64,000 nt of DNA from assembly GCF_001641265.1 (NCBI RefSeq), contig NW_020167525.1:536501-600500 (forward strand), given 5' to 3'. The stretch's first letter is position 1. Every line of letters starts with the position of its first letter. The DNA comes from Pseudogymnoascus destructans. Taxonomy: Eukaryota > Ascomycota > Leotiomycetes > Thelebolales > Thelebolaceae. Shown in pieces: positions 9,162 to 18,801 of the stretch. The notes under the pieces were generated by a model. The model had not been told where the DNA came from. It did not search any database and saw nothing but the letters and a program-made list of their open reading frames with translations. A program made the position numbers and the translations under genes.

Positions 9162-9704
9162 ATGGGTCACCCCGTTCAACCCACGCCTCCCCCATCCCCG
9201 GCCACCATAGCCCACAGCCGCTTTTTCACCCGTCACGATGCCCTCGCCGACCAAACCGGCACGCGCGCACGGCGCCAGAACTTATTAGTCAACACGGCGG
9301 ACCATTACAGCCAGCCACAGCAACCAACGTATTCGCTATACAGCCCAATGACGGCCAGACCCGAGCTCCTCCGCGTTGTCCTCGTTGCTGAACTGCCCGA
9401 GAATAGCGCCGCCTGTCCAATCTGTGGCGGTCCGCTCTCCGACTGTACCTTCGACCCCGACGCCTGGGACAAAAGCGAGTTTCCCGTGTACCTTCCTTGC
9501 GACCATCGACACATCTTCGGGGCCTCCTGCGTCCTACGCTGGTTGAAGGATAACAGCACATGTCCGGTGTGCCGGTGTGAGTTTAATATAGACCGCGAGA
9601 CGGGTGGCCCTTGGGAGACTGGCGAGGAGCGCGCTCGCCGTATCGCCGATCGGCCGACGTCTGAGGTGAGGATTGTTGATGAGGAGCTGGAGTTTGCGGA
9701 TTAG
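9162..9704 (+). CDS. RING-finger protein, putative E3 ubiquitin ligase
   Basis: A 180-residue protein with a C-terminal RING. CPIC opens the domain, PCDHRHIFGASC is the central segment, then RWLKDNSTCPVC closes it (about residues 85-145). The long insert between the first and second cysteine pairs and the WL-x5-CPVC close match RING-H2-like ligases. The position that is normally the fifth ligand (His/Cys before GASC) is Gly, as in other fungal CxH..FG..C variants. No transmembrane segment is seen. The start at 9162 is the first in-frame ATG after the likely leader intron; the frame also extends to an ATG at 8970 through sequence that looks intronic. The substrate is unknown. Confidence 0.75.
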   Translation: MGHPVQPTPPPSPATIAHSRFFTRHDALADQTGTRARRQNLLVNTADHYSQPQQPTYSLYSPMTARPELLRVVLVAELPENSAACPICGGPLSDCTFDPDAWDKSEFPVYLPCDHRHIFGASCVLRWLKDNSTCPVCRCEFNIDRETGGPWETGEERARRIADRPTSEVRIVDEELEFAD

Positions 9705-10081
9705 AGTGACCGCCCCATGCCCAGGGGTCTCGATGGTGAGGCACAAGACGGTGGGGTCGGTGAGTCGGGAGATAACATCGCAACAGAACGAAGGAGAGAG
9801 ATTGAACTTCAAGTGGACGAATTGATTCAAGAGGAATCAAGAAATAGGTAACCAGGTAACTTCACTAGGTGAGTTAGGTAAGCAACTCCCGTTCGTTATA
9901 AATATCCGCTTTCCTTGGGAGGTTTGTATCGGGTAGGCAACCCTTGTTTGATATCTTATCCCCTTTCCTTTCAAGATTCGTCTCGGATCGGTAGATTGAC
10001 AAACAAACATTACTACAAAACGCCAAGGAAGCTACGAGTTACAATTTATAGACATAGAACTCTTCCATATATAATTAGACA
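9705..10081. other. Intergenic, no gene seen
   Basis: This is the 3' flank of the RING gene, with repeated aggtaa words at 9846-9885. It becomes AT-rich towards the transposon insertion site. Confidence 0.5.
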
Positions 10082-10083
10082 TA

Positions 10084-10131
10084 ACGTGGTTTATCAGTAC
10101 GTCGGACATATCAGTACCTCGGGCACTTTTC
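10084..10131 (+). repeat. Left terminal inverted repeat of the first pogo element
   Basis: It begins acgtggtt and contains two 17-bp direct motifs, each starting tatcagtac. It matches the right end reversed with one mismatch (position 40). Confidence 0.93.
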
Positions 10132-10189
10132 ATTGGCATTCTACTTTGAATATCAATAAATCAACCATAACATATTAAATTAACTATAA

Positions 10190-11827
10190 CTAAGCGGAAT
10201 CAGATGAACTAGACATATCTATAGCTTCTTGACAAGTTCGCGCATTATGACCAGCTTTTCCACAGATCCCACAGCATCGCCTAGACGGTTGCCCCTCCTT
10301 GTGACTACCCCCAACAGCACGTACGTCGCGTCGTACCTGCTCATCCACATCCTTCTGTGCGATAATAGCCTGTGCATCCTCTACTATAAGTGCACCTCCT
10401 TCACGGACACGAGCCTTTTTAGCCCTGCGGCGTTTGCTAAGGGCTTCGTTGGCTGCTCGAAGGGTACGTACCTCAGCAGACAGAAGGGTGTTCTCATGTG
10501 CTAGTCGCTCCGTACCCTTTGCCAATGCAATAACTGTCCTGAAGAGTGGAGTTGGCGAGCTTCCTTGGTGACGGGCAATTCGATTTCGAACGAGGGTTGT
10601 TTGTGAAAGAGCTTCAGTTGGGTTGGAAGGGGTCTGGGAGACCCAAGGGTTGGTGTTGGCAGTAGAGGGTCTAGAGGGAGTTGGAGTCCGTAACCTCACG
10701 TCAAGCTTTGAAAGCACTGCTTGCGGGTCGAAAGGCACTAAGCCAGCTCCGCGGAACCCGGACTGGGCGTTTTGGGCTGTCATGGATTCCAGATATGCTG
10801 CTCTAAAGGCGAGAAAGAACTCGACCTTGGTAATGTGGTTGATATGAGCCTTAATGAAGGTCTCAATCTGCCGACCATATGCCCGCTTCAACACACTAAA
10901 GCACCCGACATCAAGTGGCTGAGTTAAATGAGACGAGTGGGGAGGTAGTCCAAGAGTTATAATGTTGTGTGCCTTGCAGTACTCTTGGAACTCGGCCGAT
11001 TCATGACTCTCGTGCCCGTCTAACACCAGCATTCGATATGGACCCCTTGCACGAACAGCAGTATGTTTGTCGAAGTGTTTCAACCATTCTAGACCCGTCT
11101 CATTGTTTGTCCATCCATTGCTTGTCGGTTTAACAACCCAGTTGTGTGGAAGGCCGCCGTCTGTATACCAATTTGCAAGATGATTCTTGCCTTTAACTAC
11201 CAAAAATGGAGGAATACTCCAGCCGTCACTGTTGATACAAGCAATCGCTGTAGCCCATTCCCGCTTACCTCTGCCAAGTCGATCTGCACGGGTAACAACC
11301 ATTGCAGGGCAAATCACACCCATCATAAACCCAGTTTCGTCAAAGTTATAGAAGTCGCAGTCCAAAACACCATATTTTGCCCTCATATTTTCCACTAGTC
11401 GAAACCACGCGCCAATTAGTTCAGGATCTTCGCACAAGGCCCTTTGGAAGTCGTAAACGCGATTAAAACGCGTCTTTAATTCTGGACGTCGTTGTACAAA
11501 TCGGTGGGCCCAGAGCTTCCCGACGCGCCTCCCTCCACGTGACTCGAGTATAAAATTTGCCATATCTTCTACACCAGCAAGCCGGGGTGCAAATCCTCTT
11601 GAATCCATATCAAGTATATTCCGAATAACCACCTCCTCTTCTAGTATAGTTAATTTCATCATTGCAGGCCGGCGTTCGTAGACAGTAGTTCGGCCGTTCA
11701 TTCTGTCGCAGAGTGTAGAATGAGGTACTTCATAGAGCTTAGCAGCCTTCCGACGACTTAGATTTTTTGATGTTCGGATAGCCTCGATAGCTAGAATGAT
11801 TTTTGCTTCTTGGGTAATCACTGACAT
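10190..11827 (-). CDS. Pogo/Fot1 transposase with C-terminal zinc knuckle
   Basis: A 545-residue transposase. A helix-turn-helix of the pogo/Psq kind lies at about 1-50 and a second HTH-Tc5-like DNA-binding half at about 60-125. The DDE catalytic core follows, with YNFDETGFMMG (first Asp), LVLDGHESH (second Asp) and LTQPLDVGCF (third acidic position). A basic coiled region precedes a CCHC knuckle (C-x2-C-x4-H-x4-C) near the C-terminus. It cuts and reinserts the element at TA in the nucleus. All catalytic residues are present and the frame is intact, so activity is plausible. A related but broken copy lies at 40170-41758. Confidence 0.93.
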   Translation of the reverse strand: MSVITQEAKIILAIEAIRTSKNLSRRKAAKLYEVPHSTLCDRMNGRTTVYERRPAMMKLTILEEEVVIRNILDMDSRGFAPRLAGVEDMANFILESRGGRRVGKLWAHRFVQRRPELKTRFNRVYDFQRALCEDPELIGAWFRLVENMRAKYGVLDCDFYNFDETGFMMGVICPAMVVTRADRLGRGKREWATAIACINSDGWSIPPFLVVKGKNHLANWYTDGGLPHNWVVKPTSNGWTNNETGLEWLKHFDKHTAVRARGPYRMLVLDGHESHESAEFQEYCKAHNIITLGLPPHSSHLTQPLDVGCFSVLKRAYGRQIETFIKAHINHITKVEFFLAFRAAYLESMTAQNAQSGFRGAGLVPFDPQAVLSKLDVRLRTPTPSRPSTANTNPWVSQTPSNPTEALSQTTLVRNRIARHQGSSPTPLFRTVIALAKGTERLAHENTLLSAEVRTLRAANEALSKRRRAKKARVREGGALIVEDAQAIIAQKDVDEQVRRDVRAVGGSHKEGQPSRRCCGICGKAGHNARTCQEAIDMSSSSDSA

Positions 11828-11877
11828 AATAAAAGGTGGAAAAAACGCGTTGTGAAGTTAGAGGGTAGGAAATTCGG

Positions 11878-11925
11878 GAAAAGTGTCCGAGGTACTGATA
11901 TGTCCGACGTACTGATAAACCACGT
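11878..11925 (-). repeat. Right terminal inverted repeat of the first pogo element
   Basis: It is the reverse complement of 10084-10131 with one difference. The transposase start codon lies 50 bp inside it. Confidence 0.93.
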
Positions 11926-12876
11926 TATCTCTCTTTGAAAACCGTTTCGCCTTCGTTTGTTATATTGCTTCCCCTTCTGACCTTTGCACACAACGACAGA
12001 CAACACTATGGCCACGGACCGATTAAACAACTTAACTCAGCAATAGCTCACGGAAGCAGTGCAGCAGATTGTTGATAGCCCTAAATTCTGGGTTAATAAT
12101 GGGTCATATCCCGGTTGAGATGAGACGCCAAACAAAGGAATCAACTCACAATGGCTACATCCAAGGTGCGTTCAGAGGCCTCTCATTAATTCACCCATCT
12201 CACTATTCATAGTTCGATACCAAAATGCCAAAATGCTAGTACATCGAGTTACTTTTCGCCATATGTATGGCACACAACTAAATCCAGGGCTCGAGATTTC
12301 ACACATTATGAACTGTGGCTCACCCAGTACTTCGTAGGTTTCCGTCTACCTTGATAACTAGGGATGGATATTAACTGTCCATAGAAATATCAATCCTTTG
12401 CACATGGTGGAAGAGCCCGGCATTCTCAACCGCTCCCGCATATGCTGCTTTCTCTTCATGGACGACAATTGCCGCGAGTGCCTTACCAGCGCCAGTGGAA
12501 CAAACCGAGGGCTATATCAACCCGACCACCGTAATGCCATGCTATAAATGCCGCCATGTTTAATAGGGAGGCGGGAAAAGTTCAACGCGTGAAAGTGTAT
12601 TTCGGTGCGGTAGAATATTCACTATGGCCCGAAATGCAAAAGGCATCTTGAGGAAAATAATTTCGATACTCTCCACTAAATAGAAATAGTCCCAAGATTC
12701 TACTATATCCTATAAATCATCTCTCATCCGCTAAATCCCAACGCCAAGTTGGCCAGCACCAGAAACATCCAGCACCAGAAACATCCAGCACCAGAAACAT
12801 CCAACGCCCCTAAATCCCCACCCAGACTCCCAAACATGTCTTGTAATCCTCACATGTGAATCCCGAGAGTGAACAC
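11926..12876. other. Intergenic with short decayed coding traces
   Basis: At 12151 an ATG followed by a possible intron (gtgcgt..catag) reads only about 13 codons before a stop. At 12384-12520 the minus strand reads about 40 clean codons beginning Thr-Gly-Ala-Gly-Lys without start or family match. These may be relics of one gene. No complete gene is supported. Confidence 0.35.
12753..12800 (+). repeat. Three 16-bp tandem units
   Basis: The unit ccagcaccagaaacat is repeated three times without change, just downstream of the Kelch gene. Confidence 0.9.
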
Positions 12877-15800
12877 TCACATACTCTCCCTCCTCTCCAT
12901 CTGATCCACAATCTCCTGGACCCTCTTCCCTCTCAAGCTCTTCGCTGGCGATGTAGACCGACTCGACAGAGGAGTGTCCGGAGCCGCCTTATTGGATGGC
13001 GTCTGTGGCGAGGCAATCCTCTTGATGGGAGTCGGCGGCGAAGCCCTCCCATCCTCCGGCTCCGGGGTCGCCATCCTACCCTCTTCATCGCGCCCCTCCC
13101 GAGTGGGACTTCCTTCCCTCTGCATCCCAATATCGCTTTCATCATCCTCGACGCCCTCATCCTGATTCACCACGCGCAACCTCTCCTTCGGCACCGTAAA
13201 CATAACCTGCACCACCCTGCCCCTCACCGCTTTCTCGACATCCCACTCCCCTTCCTCCGCTAGTGGCGCCGTCTCCAGTCCCGCAACCGAGTACGGTCGA
13301 GGCCCTACCGCACCCTCATCAGCGCTATCCTCCCAGTCCCCTCTTCCCTGCTTACGCCGCCACAGCATCGACCCCGCGCTCGCCGCGCGCTTCGGCACTG
13401 TCTCATCGTCGCGATAGGGTTCACTCCCAAAGGCCGCACGGATAGGTGATGGGGAATCAACATATCTCTCCCCCTCTTCCACACCAGGCCCGCTCACCCA
13501 CTCCTCCTGTCCAAACACCTTTTTAAAACTTCCCAACCATCCGGGCGGCTTCTTGAGCCCCTTGCTTTTACTTGGGCTTCCAGACCCCCACTCACCCGGC
13601 CGTGGGAGCAGTGACTCTGCCTCGACGCGTAAGGCCGGGAAGCTTCCCCCCGAAAGCGCGGTGACGAAGCTGGCCGAGCCACCGCTGACGCTACCGCTAT
13701 CTGCGCTACGCGGTGGCGGGGCTGTCAGCGTGCCGCCCGAGCGGTCGGATGTAGTGCTGATGGACCCGTTGGTGAAGTATCCTTCGGCGGTCGCACGGCC
13801 GCTGCTCGGCGCGTACACGCCGTGGACATACTCGACGCGGCGCGCAACGGTGCCTGATGTTGGCCCAGAAGCGCTGGATGATGCGAAGGGGTTCCATCCG
13901 GCGGCGCCGCCTGTGAAGAACGCGGTGAGAGAGTTGCTCCGCGTGGCTTGACTGTCGCTCCGGCTCAGGGTCACGGCGCTCTGTTCGCTGAGATTGCTTG
14001 CTGTGCGTCCAGAGGTGGATTCTTTCCTTGGGATAAGGCGTCCGCTTTGTGTCATGGATTGGGAGCGAGAATGGCTTCCCATTAGGGCGTCGGCGGCCGC
14101 CCAGTCAGCGACCCATTCGTTGACTTCGCGCTCGCATTCTTTGGCGGCCGAGTCTGGCGAGGGAGTATTGCGGTCTAGTGAATGGGGATTGGCGGGGGGG
14201 TGGAGCTGGTAAGGGCGTATATCTCCTGTTGAAACCTGACGTGGCTCGGTGAACGGATCGGAGTGATCATTCGAGGACGATGGAGGGTATTCAACAGCCT
14301 GGCCGACATTCAACAACCCGGCGTCAGCAATATCATTATCCTCGTCCGCTTCGTAAATAGGGTGGATCGTGCCCGCAGTCCCCAGACTATTCGCCCTCGT
14401 GTGGTTTGTCCCGAAATCAAAGCTAGAATATTGGTTCGTAGACAATAGCGGCGGCTGGCTGTATCCCCGCGAATTCCTCGAGCTCTTTGGCTTCCGCGGT
14501 ATAGTGAAGCTGCTCCTCTGCGCCGGAACGACATAGCTTAGATTCCTATCATCCTTGTAATCATAACCGCCATATGAGAGTGCCTCATACGCTGCACCGC
14601 CGGCATTTCCCCCTCCAACACCCATGCTCCGGTTCCCAAGATTCTGGCTATTTTGCCTCTGCACCATCTCGCCGTTGTATGGCCCATAAAACGAGTCTCG
14701 TCCCTCGCAATGCGCTGCCTGGCTGAGAGCATGGAGCTTCTGGTGTCTCTCTCCAACCCTCTTGGCATGAGCCCTCCGCGCGTACCAGATACAGAGGGCG
14801 GCTATTGCTATCGCCACCGTTCCACCAATACCCGCGCCAACTCCTATCTTCACTTTCTTCGAGTTGTCATCCCAGCCTGGCGCCGCCGGATCGGTTGTAC
14901 CGGCCGTAGCAGCAGGATTCGGACTGGCAAATGAAGGATTCGTATAGTCGTTGACCCAAGTCATAGTCGTAGTATCGAGAAGCAACGTCTGCAACTTGTT
15001 ATCCGCCCGCTTCTCCTTAGACGCCGCAGACGAAATCCTGCGTCCACCGACGACCATCATGACGCCACCAGGAAGCATAACAGCACCATGCCCATAAATC
15101 CCCTCCCCTCCGCCAATACCACTACCCGCCGCATTGGGAACCTCCCAAGCCCAGTCCCCATCCCCACCAAGCTGCAGCACCAGCAGCTGCGGTTCCGCAG
15201 GTGTATCCACATCTCCCACCCACCCCCCAAACACCACAATCCTCCCCCCATCTCCACTCAACAGCGCCGTATGCCCCGACCTGGAATCTGGTACCTCATC
15301 CCCCGACGCCCTAATTACCGCCAGCCCCCCTCCTCCCAGAAGATTGCGCGCGCTGACGGACTGGAACGTCCACGTCCCCTCCGGCAGGGCTAGGACCCCA
15401 ACGCGGTCCATCCCAATGAACGCACCGGCCGTGTGTCCGCCGATGAGGACGTGCTCTGCGCCCGCCGAGGAGCTCGCGTTCGCGAGCGTTGGTGCCAGAG
15501 AGGTGATTGTGTGGCCAGCTTCCGGAACCAGTTTTTGGCCGTCCGCAGCACCAAGAGAGAGGGTGTATGATGCGGAGGCTCCTGTGGACTTGGGGGGCGT
15601 GAGCTTGAGCAGTGTGTTTGTGTAGTTTGCCGAGGCTTGCCAGGTGTTTGCGTTGGTGTTCGCAACCGTGGGGCACATCCCGCCCAGCACGAACATCGGC
15701 GTATTCGCGGCATCTGCCTCTGACTTTGTCGAGAAGTAGAGGCCTGCCGCGAGGAAGTTTGTATTGCGCAGCTCTGACGACGTGGTGTCTGCGGAGTCGG

Positions 15801-16188
15801 ATACCGCTGTCTCGGACCACTTTCCTGACTTCGCGCTCCCCGAGCTGTATGTCCACACGGACGAGTTCAACGCGCATGAACCTGCGTACACACCGATATC
15901 GCCAGACGGCTTCATCGCCGGTATGAACGCGATACCATCGTTGCTCCCCTTTAAGAACGGCAAACTCTTCGAGAGGACGGTCGGCGAGAGCTTCGCTACA
16001 TCGATGCGCGAGGAGATGTCAAGGGCAAGCAGCTCGCCGGCAGGGGCGCTGGAGGAAGAAGGTAGTAGGATGTAGGCTTGCTCATTGTCGGGCGCGAGGA
16101 AGATAGATGTTGGGTTATAGGGGAGTTGTTGTGCGTTGGCATGCAGTAAGACGTGGGCCAGGGCGAGCCAGAGAGGTGGGGTTCTCAT
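12877..16188 (-). CDS. Kelch-type single-pass membrane protein
   Basis: A 1103-residue intronless gene. A signal peptide (residues 1-19, LALAHVLLHANA) leads into a roughly 400-residue ectodomain. The ectodomain has Kelch/galactose-oxidase beta-propeller features: repeated double-glycine turns such as LIGGHTAG, VVFGGWVG and MVVGGRR, each followed by an aromatic strand. One transmembrane helix near residues 450-475 (Gly-rich, then LCIWYARRAHAKR) is followed by a long Ser/Pro-rich, charged cytoplasmic tail of about 600 residues with many possible phosphosites. The architecture resembles fungal cell-surface Kelch proteins of unknown ligand. A role in polarity or cell-wall sensing would be inference. 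Sure of the architecture, not the function. Confidence 0.85.
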   Translation of the reverse strand: MRTPPLWLALAHVLLHANAQQLPYNPTSIFLAPDNEQAYILLPSSSSAPAGELLALDISSRIDVAKLSPTVLSKSLPFLKGSNDGIAFIPAMKPSGDIGVYAGSCALNSSVWTYSSGSAKSGKWSETAVSDSADTTSSELRNTNFLAAGLYFSTKSEADAANTPMFVLGGMCPTVANTNANTWQASANYTNTLLKLTPPKSTGASASYTLSLGAADGQKLVPEAGHTITSLAPTLANASSSAGAEHVLIGGHTAGAFIGMDRVGVLALPEGTWTFQSVSARNLLGGGGLAVIRASGDEVPDSRSGHTALLSGDGGRIVVFGGWVGDVDTPAEPQLLVLQLGGDGDWAWEVPNAAGSGIGGGEGIYGHGAVMLPGGVMMVVGGRRISSAASKEKRADNKLQTLLLDTTTMTWVNDYTNPSFASPNPAATAGTTDPAAPGWDDNSKKVKIGVGAGIGGTVAIAIAALCIWYARRAHAKRVGERHQKLHALSQAAHCEGRDSFYGPYNGEMVQRQNSQNLGNRSMGVGGGNAGGAAYEALSYGGYDYKDDRNLSYVVPAQRSSFTIPRKPKSSRNSRGYSQPPLLSTNQYSSFDFGTNHTRANSLGTAGTIHPIYEADEDNDIADAGLLNVGQAVEYPPSSSNDHSDPFTEPRQVSTGDIRPYQLHPPANPHSLDRNTPSPDSAAKECEREVNEWVADWAAADALMGSHSRSQSMTQSGRLIPRKESTSGRTASNLSEQSAVTLSRSDSQATRSNSLTAFFTGGAAGWNPFASSSASGPTSGTVARRVEYVHGVYAPSSGRATAEGYFTNGSISTTSDRSGGTLTAPPPRSADSGSVSGGSASFVTALSGGSFPALRVEAESLLPRPGEWGSGSPSKSKGLKKPPGWLGSFKKVFGQEEWVSGPGVEEGERYVDSPSPIRAAFGSEPYRDDETVPKRAASAGSMLWRRKQGRGDWEDSADEGAVGPRPYSVAGLETAPLAEEGEWDVEKAVRGRVVQVMFTVPKERLRVVNQDEGVEDDESDIGMQREGSPTREGRDEEGRMATPEPEDGRASPPTPIKRIASPQTPSNKAAPDTPLSSRSTSPAKSLRGKRVQEIVDQMERRESM

Positions 16189-16966
16189 CGTGGGGAGAAG
16201 TTGGCGGTTCGCCAGGCGGAGGAGATACGGGCGATAGATGAGAAGTTATTAGGTGGGGTTGACCATGGCCGCTTTGCTATCCTGTTCAGTGCTGACCTGT
16301 ATCGAGATGGATGTGGTTTTGAGGTTCCTCAGAACTTGTGTCTTTCGATGTGACGGGAATAGATGATAAATGAGTGATGAGGCCGAGCGATCGGCGGCCT
16401 TGTAGATCGAGATCTGTTGGTTGACGAGGATGTAAACTGTACCACAGTAAACACAACGCACATAATCTCCAATCCTGCAGGGCAGCGGGCCTAGAACAGT
16501 AACACTTTGCGATCCACTGTCAAGAACGCCATCTAATTAATGGCGACTGAGGCTGGTATTGACACGAAAATGGAGTTTGGTGTTGACATTGTTTATCCGC
16601 GTTGCCATGGTGATGTGATGACGAGTATTATGACGCTTGCGGACCTCCATCCCATGTGATTCACACCTATGACATTGATTGACATGCGATTTTATGCGCA
16701 AAGGGTTTACATGATATTGGCGTCTTTTGTGGTCTCGGTGTTCCAGTGGCTACTTTGCAGTTGGTAAAGACATGTTTAAGAATTCATTCCCCTGCTCATT
16801 CACTTTCCAAAAAAATCCATATCATCATCACGTGCGTGGTGAGGGCTTCACGCCTCGAATATCGAAGAGCTATTTCCCTGAGCTGGTACCGTGCCAAAAC
16901 CCCTAAGACTCCCTATGCACAAATAAATAAGCGCCGTAGCAAATCGTGCGCAAAACCGCATACAAC
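16189..16966. other. Intergenic, no gene seen
   Basis: This is the promoter side of the Kelch gene and the 3' flank of the cyclase gene. Short frames on both strands show no domain or splice support. Confidence 0.5.
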
Positions 16967-18225
16967 TCACAGCTCAGCCTTCCTCCCTGCCTCTTCCGCC
17001 GCTCTTCCAACCTGCTCCTTCGCCGCCGGAAAGTAGCCCTCGAGATCCATCCATTCCGCCACAAATGCCGTGGTGATCATAGCCCAGTCTTCCACGCTAG
17101 CTGGGTCGAGGTGCTCGCCGTCATCCGTGATTTTGTGCCACGCGTCCGGGAACGGGTGGGGGATAAGATGCAAGATCTCGACGCCGCGCTTGAGGAACGG
17201 CACATGATCATCCTGCATCATAGGCCCAAGCCACGGGCCGTTCTTCTTTTCGGCGTCGATGAGAAAGGGACTGGCGGGCGTGGACTTTGCGGTCGCGATC
17301 GCGGGAGAGCGGAGGCGGGATTCCAGCGTCGCCATGTGCTTGTAGGCCCAGTGGGTTGTTTTCCAGTAGGAGGGGACGGTGGGGCCAGGGGCGCCGAGGA
17401 GATCGAGTAGCATGAAGAGGCTGATGGAATGGAGAGGGGTGCGGTAGATGGAGAGAGCGGGGTGGGGCTCGGCGTGCATTGCTTCGGCAAGGGATCTGGT
17501 TGTGATGTGTTAGTTACTGCTTGTGGATGACGAGAACAGAGCTGAAGTATCGCAACAAAACAAAAGCGCCCGGGTGAAGCAGTAAAATCTCACCTCGCGC
17601 CATAGAGCGAATCCGTGTCTGTCCAGTCGACAAACGCCTCCTCCCCATCTAGCAATAGTATCTGCAGGCCCTTCTCTTGCCCCCTGTTCTCATCCACTCC
17701 GTCCTTCACCATCTTCTCCCACTTCCTCGTCAGCGCTTCATCCACACTGCGCGCCGCATGCATTATCATCGCGCATGGAGCCGCACTATCCGTTGCGCCG
17801 ATGAAGCCCTTCGGCTCGACCTTGCTGTCGTAGTGGGCGACGAGGGCGAGGCGGCCGACGTTGCCCGGCTGAGCCCACGGCGGGTCGCGTATCAGGATCA
17901 GGTTGACGAAGGGGACATCGCGAGAGCCGGTGGCGGGGGTCTTGGAGGTAGAGTTCTGGAAGGCGACGGTCCATTTGGGAAGGTGGGTCTGGAAGAAGTT
18001 GACGAAGTGGTTGAGGACCTTTGTGGAGCCTTCGGTGCCAGGGACGCGGGGTATGAGGATGGGCGCGAGGAGGGCGCCGGTGTGGATGTCAAAGTCGGTA
18101 CCCGGGGAGGGAAGATTCTTTAAAGTCGTATCAGAGAGAGGTGTGTATGCTGAGACGTGGTGGAGGAGGAAGGCGGCGAAGAGGAGGAAGATGGTCGAGA
18201 AGCGTGGCATCAATTGGGGGGCCAT
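16967..18225 (-). CDS. Glutaminyl-peptide cyclotransferase (M28-like)
   Basis: Exons are 18225-17594 and 17495-16967, with a 98-bp intron (gtgaga..aaccag), about 386 residues. A signal peptide/anchor starts the protein (IFLLFAAFLLHHVSA). It converts N-terminal Gln to pyroglutamate on secretory proteins and binds one zinc. Likely ligands follow the animal enzyme pattern: Asp in GATDSAAP (about 145), Glu in LDGEEAF (about 195) and His in the HLIPHPFPDAWH segment (about 325), which matches the vertebrate enzyme closely. The start chosen gives the best signal peptide; ATGs at 18270 and 18210 are alternatives. It is divergent with the gene at 18802. Confidence 0.88.
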
Positions 18226-18801
18226 GGCGGCGGTTATGCGGTGGTCAGCGAGCCTCGATAATCTCTGCAAGCTGCATCACCGCTCAGCTGTCGAGATCAT
18301 GAGGTTGTGTGAGGGATTGTGGAATATGGTCGGATGGGTTTCGTTTGAAGCCACGTTCGTGAGTTTTCATGTTGCGGACTGTGGATGAGGCTAGATCTTA
18401 TCTTATCCCGATCCGATCGTTCCCGCCGCTAAACGCGCTTATTTATCCTCCTTGTCCCTCGCAGCTCAGACACTCATTACCACCCCAGTCTATCGCGCTT
18501 ACCATAGCTCACCTTCGGCCTTGCAAGAATTATTTAACATTGAACCTCCATCCTACATTTCAACCTCGATATCCACGCAATTGCACCCGATCCCACTCGC
18601 GATTACCATTATTGTCAAGCCCTTTGACACATCTACAACCGAATATCCATCCAACCGCTCTTCAATACAGTCCTTGCACATGAGGTAGCCAAACGCCTTG
18701 GTTCTTCGCGGGGTACGCCTCAATCCAATCCAATACACCCGATTTCACACCACACGATCTCCCTCCGGAGTCGACATAAACTGTCATAACACAACTACAC
18801 C
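18226..18801. promoter_or_regulatory. Divergent promoter region
   Basis: These 576 bp separate two genes that point away from each other. It is C/T-rich on the plus strand before the 18802 start. No specific site is identified. Confidence 0.4.

Larger units (their letters stand above)
10084..11925 (-). mobile_element. Complete Fot1/pogo-type DNA transposon
   Basis: The 1842-bp element is flanked by TA dinucleotides (10082-10083 and 11926-11927). Its 48-bp terminal inverted repeats differ at one base, and a single open transposase frame lies inside. TA duplication plus this transposase define the pogo/Fot1 branch of the Tc1-mariner superfamily. It looks potentially autonomous. Confidence 0.93.

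Noticed and set aside
15311..15877. 188-codon minus-strand frame inside the Kelch gene
   Set aside because: It is an alternative frame of the same strand, rich in Arg/His, without a signal or domain.
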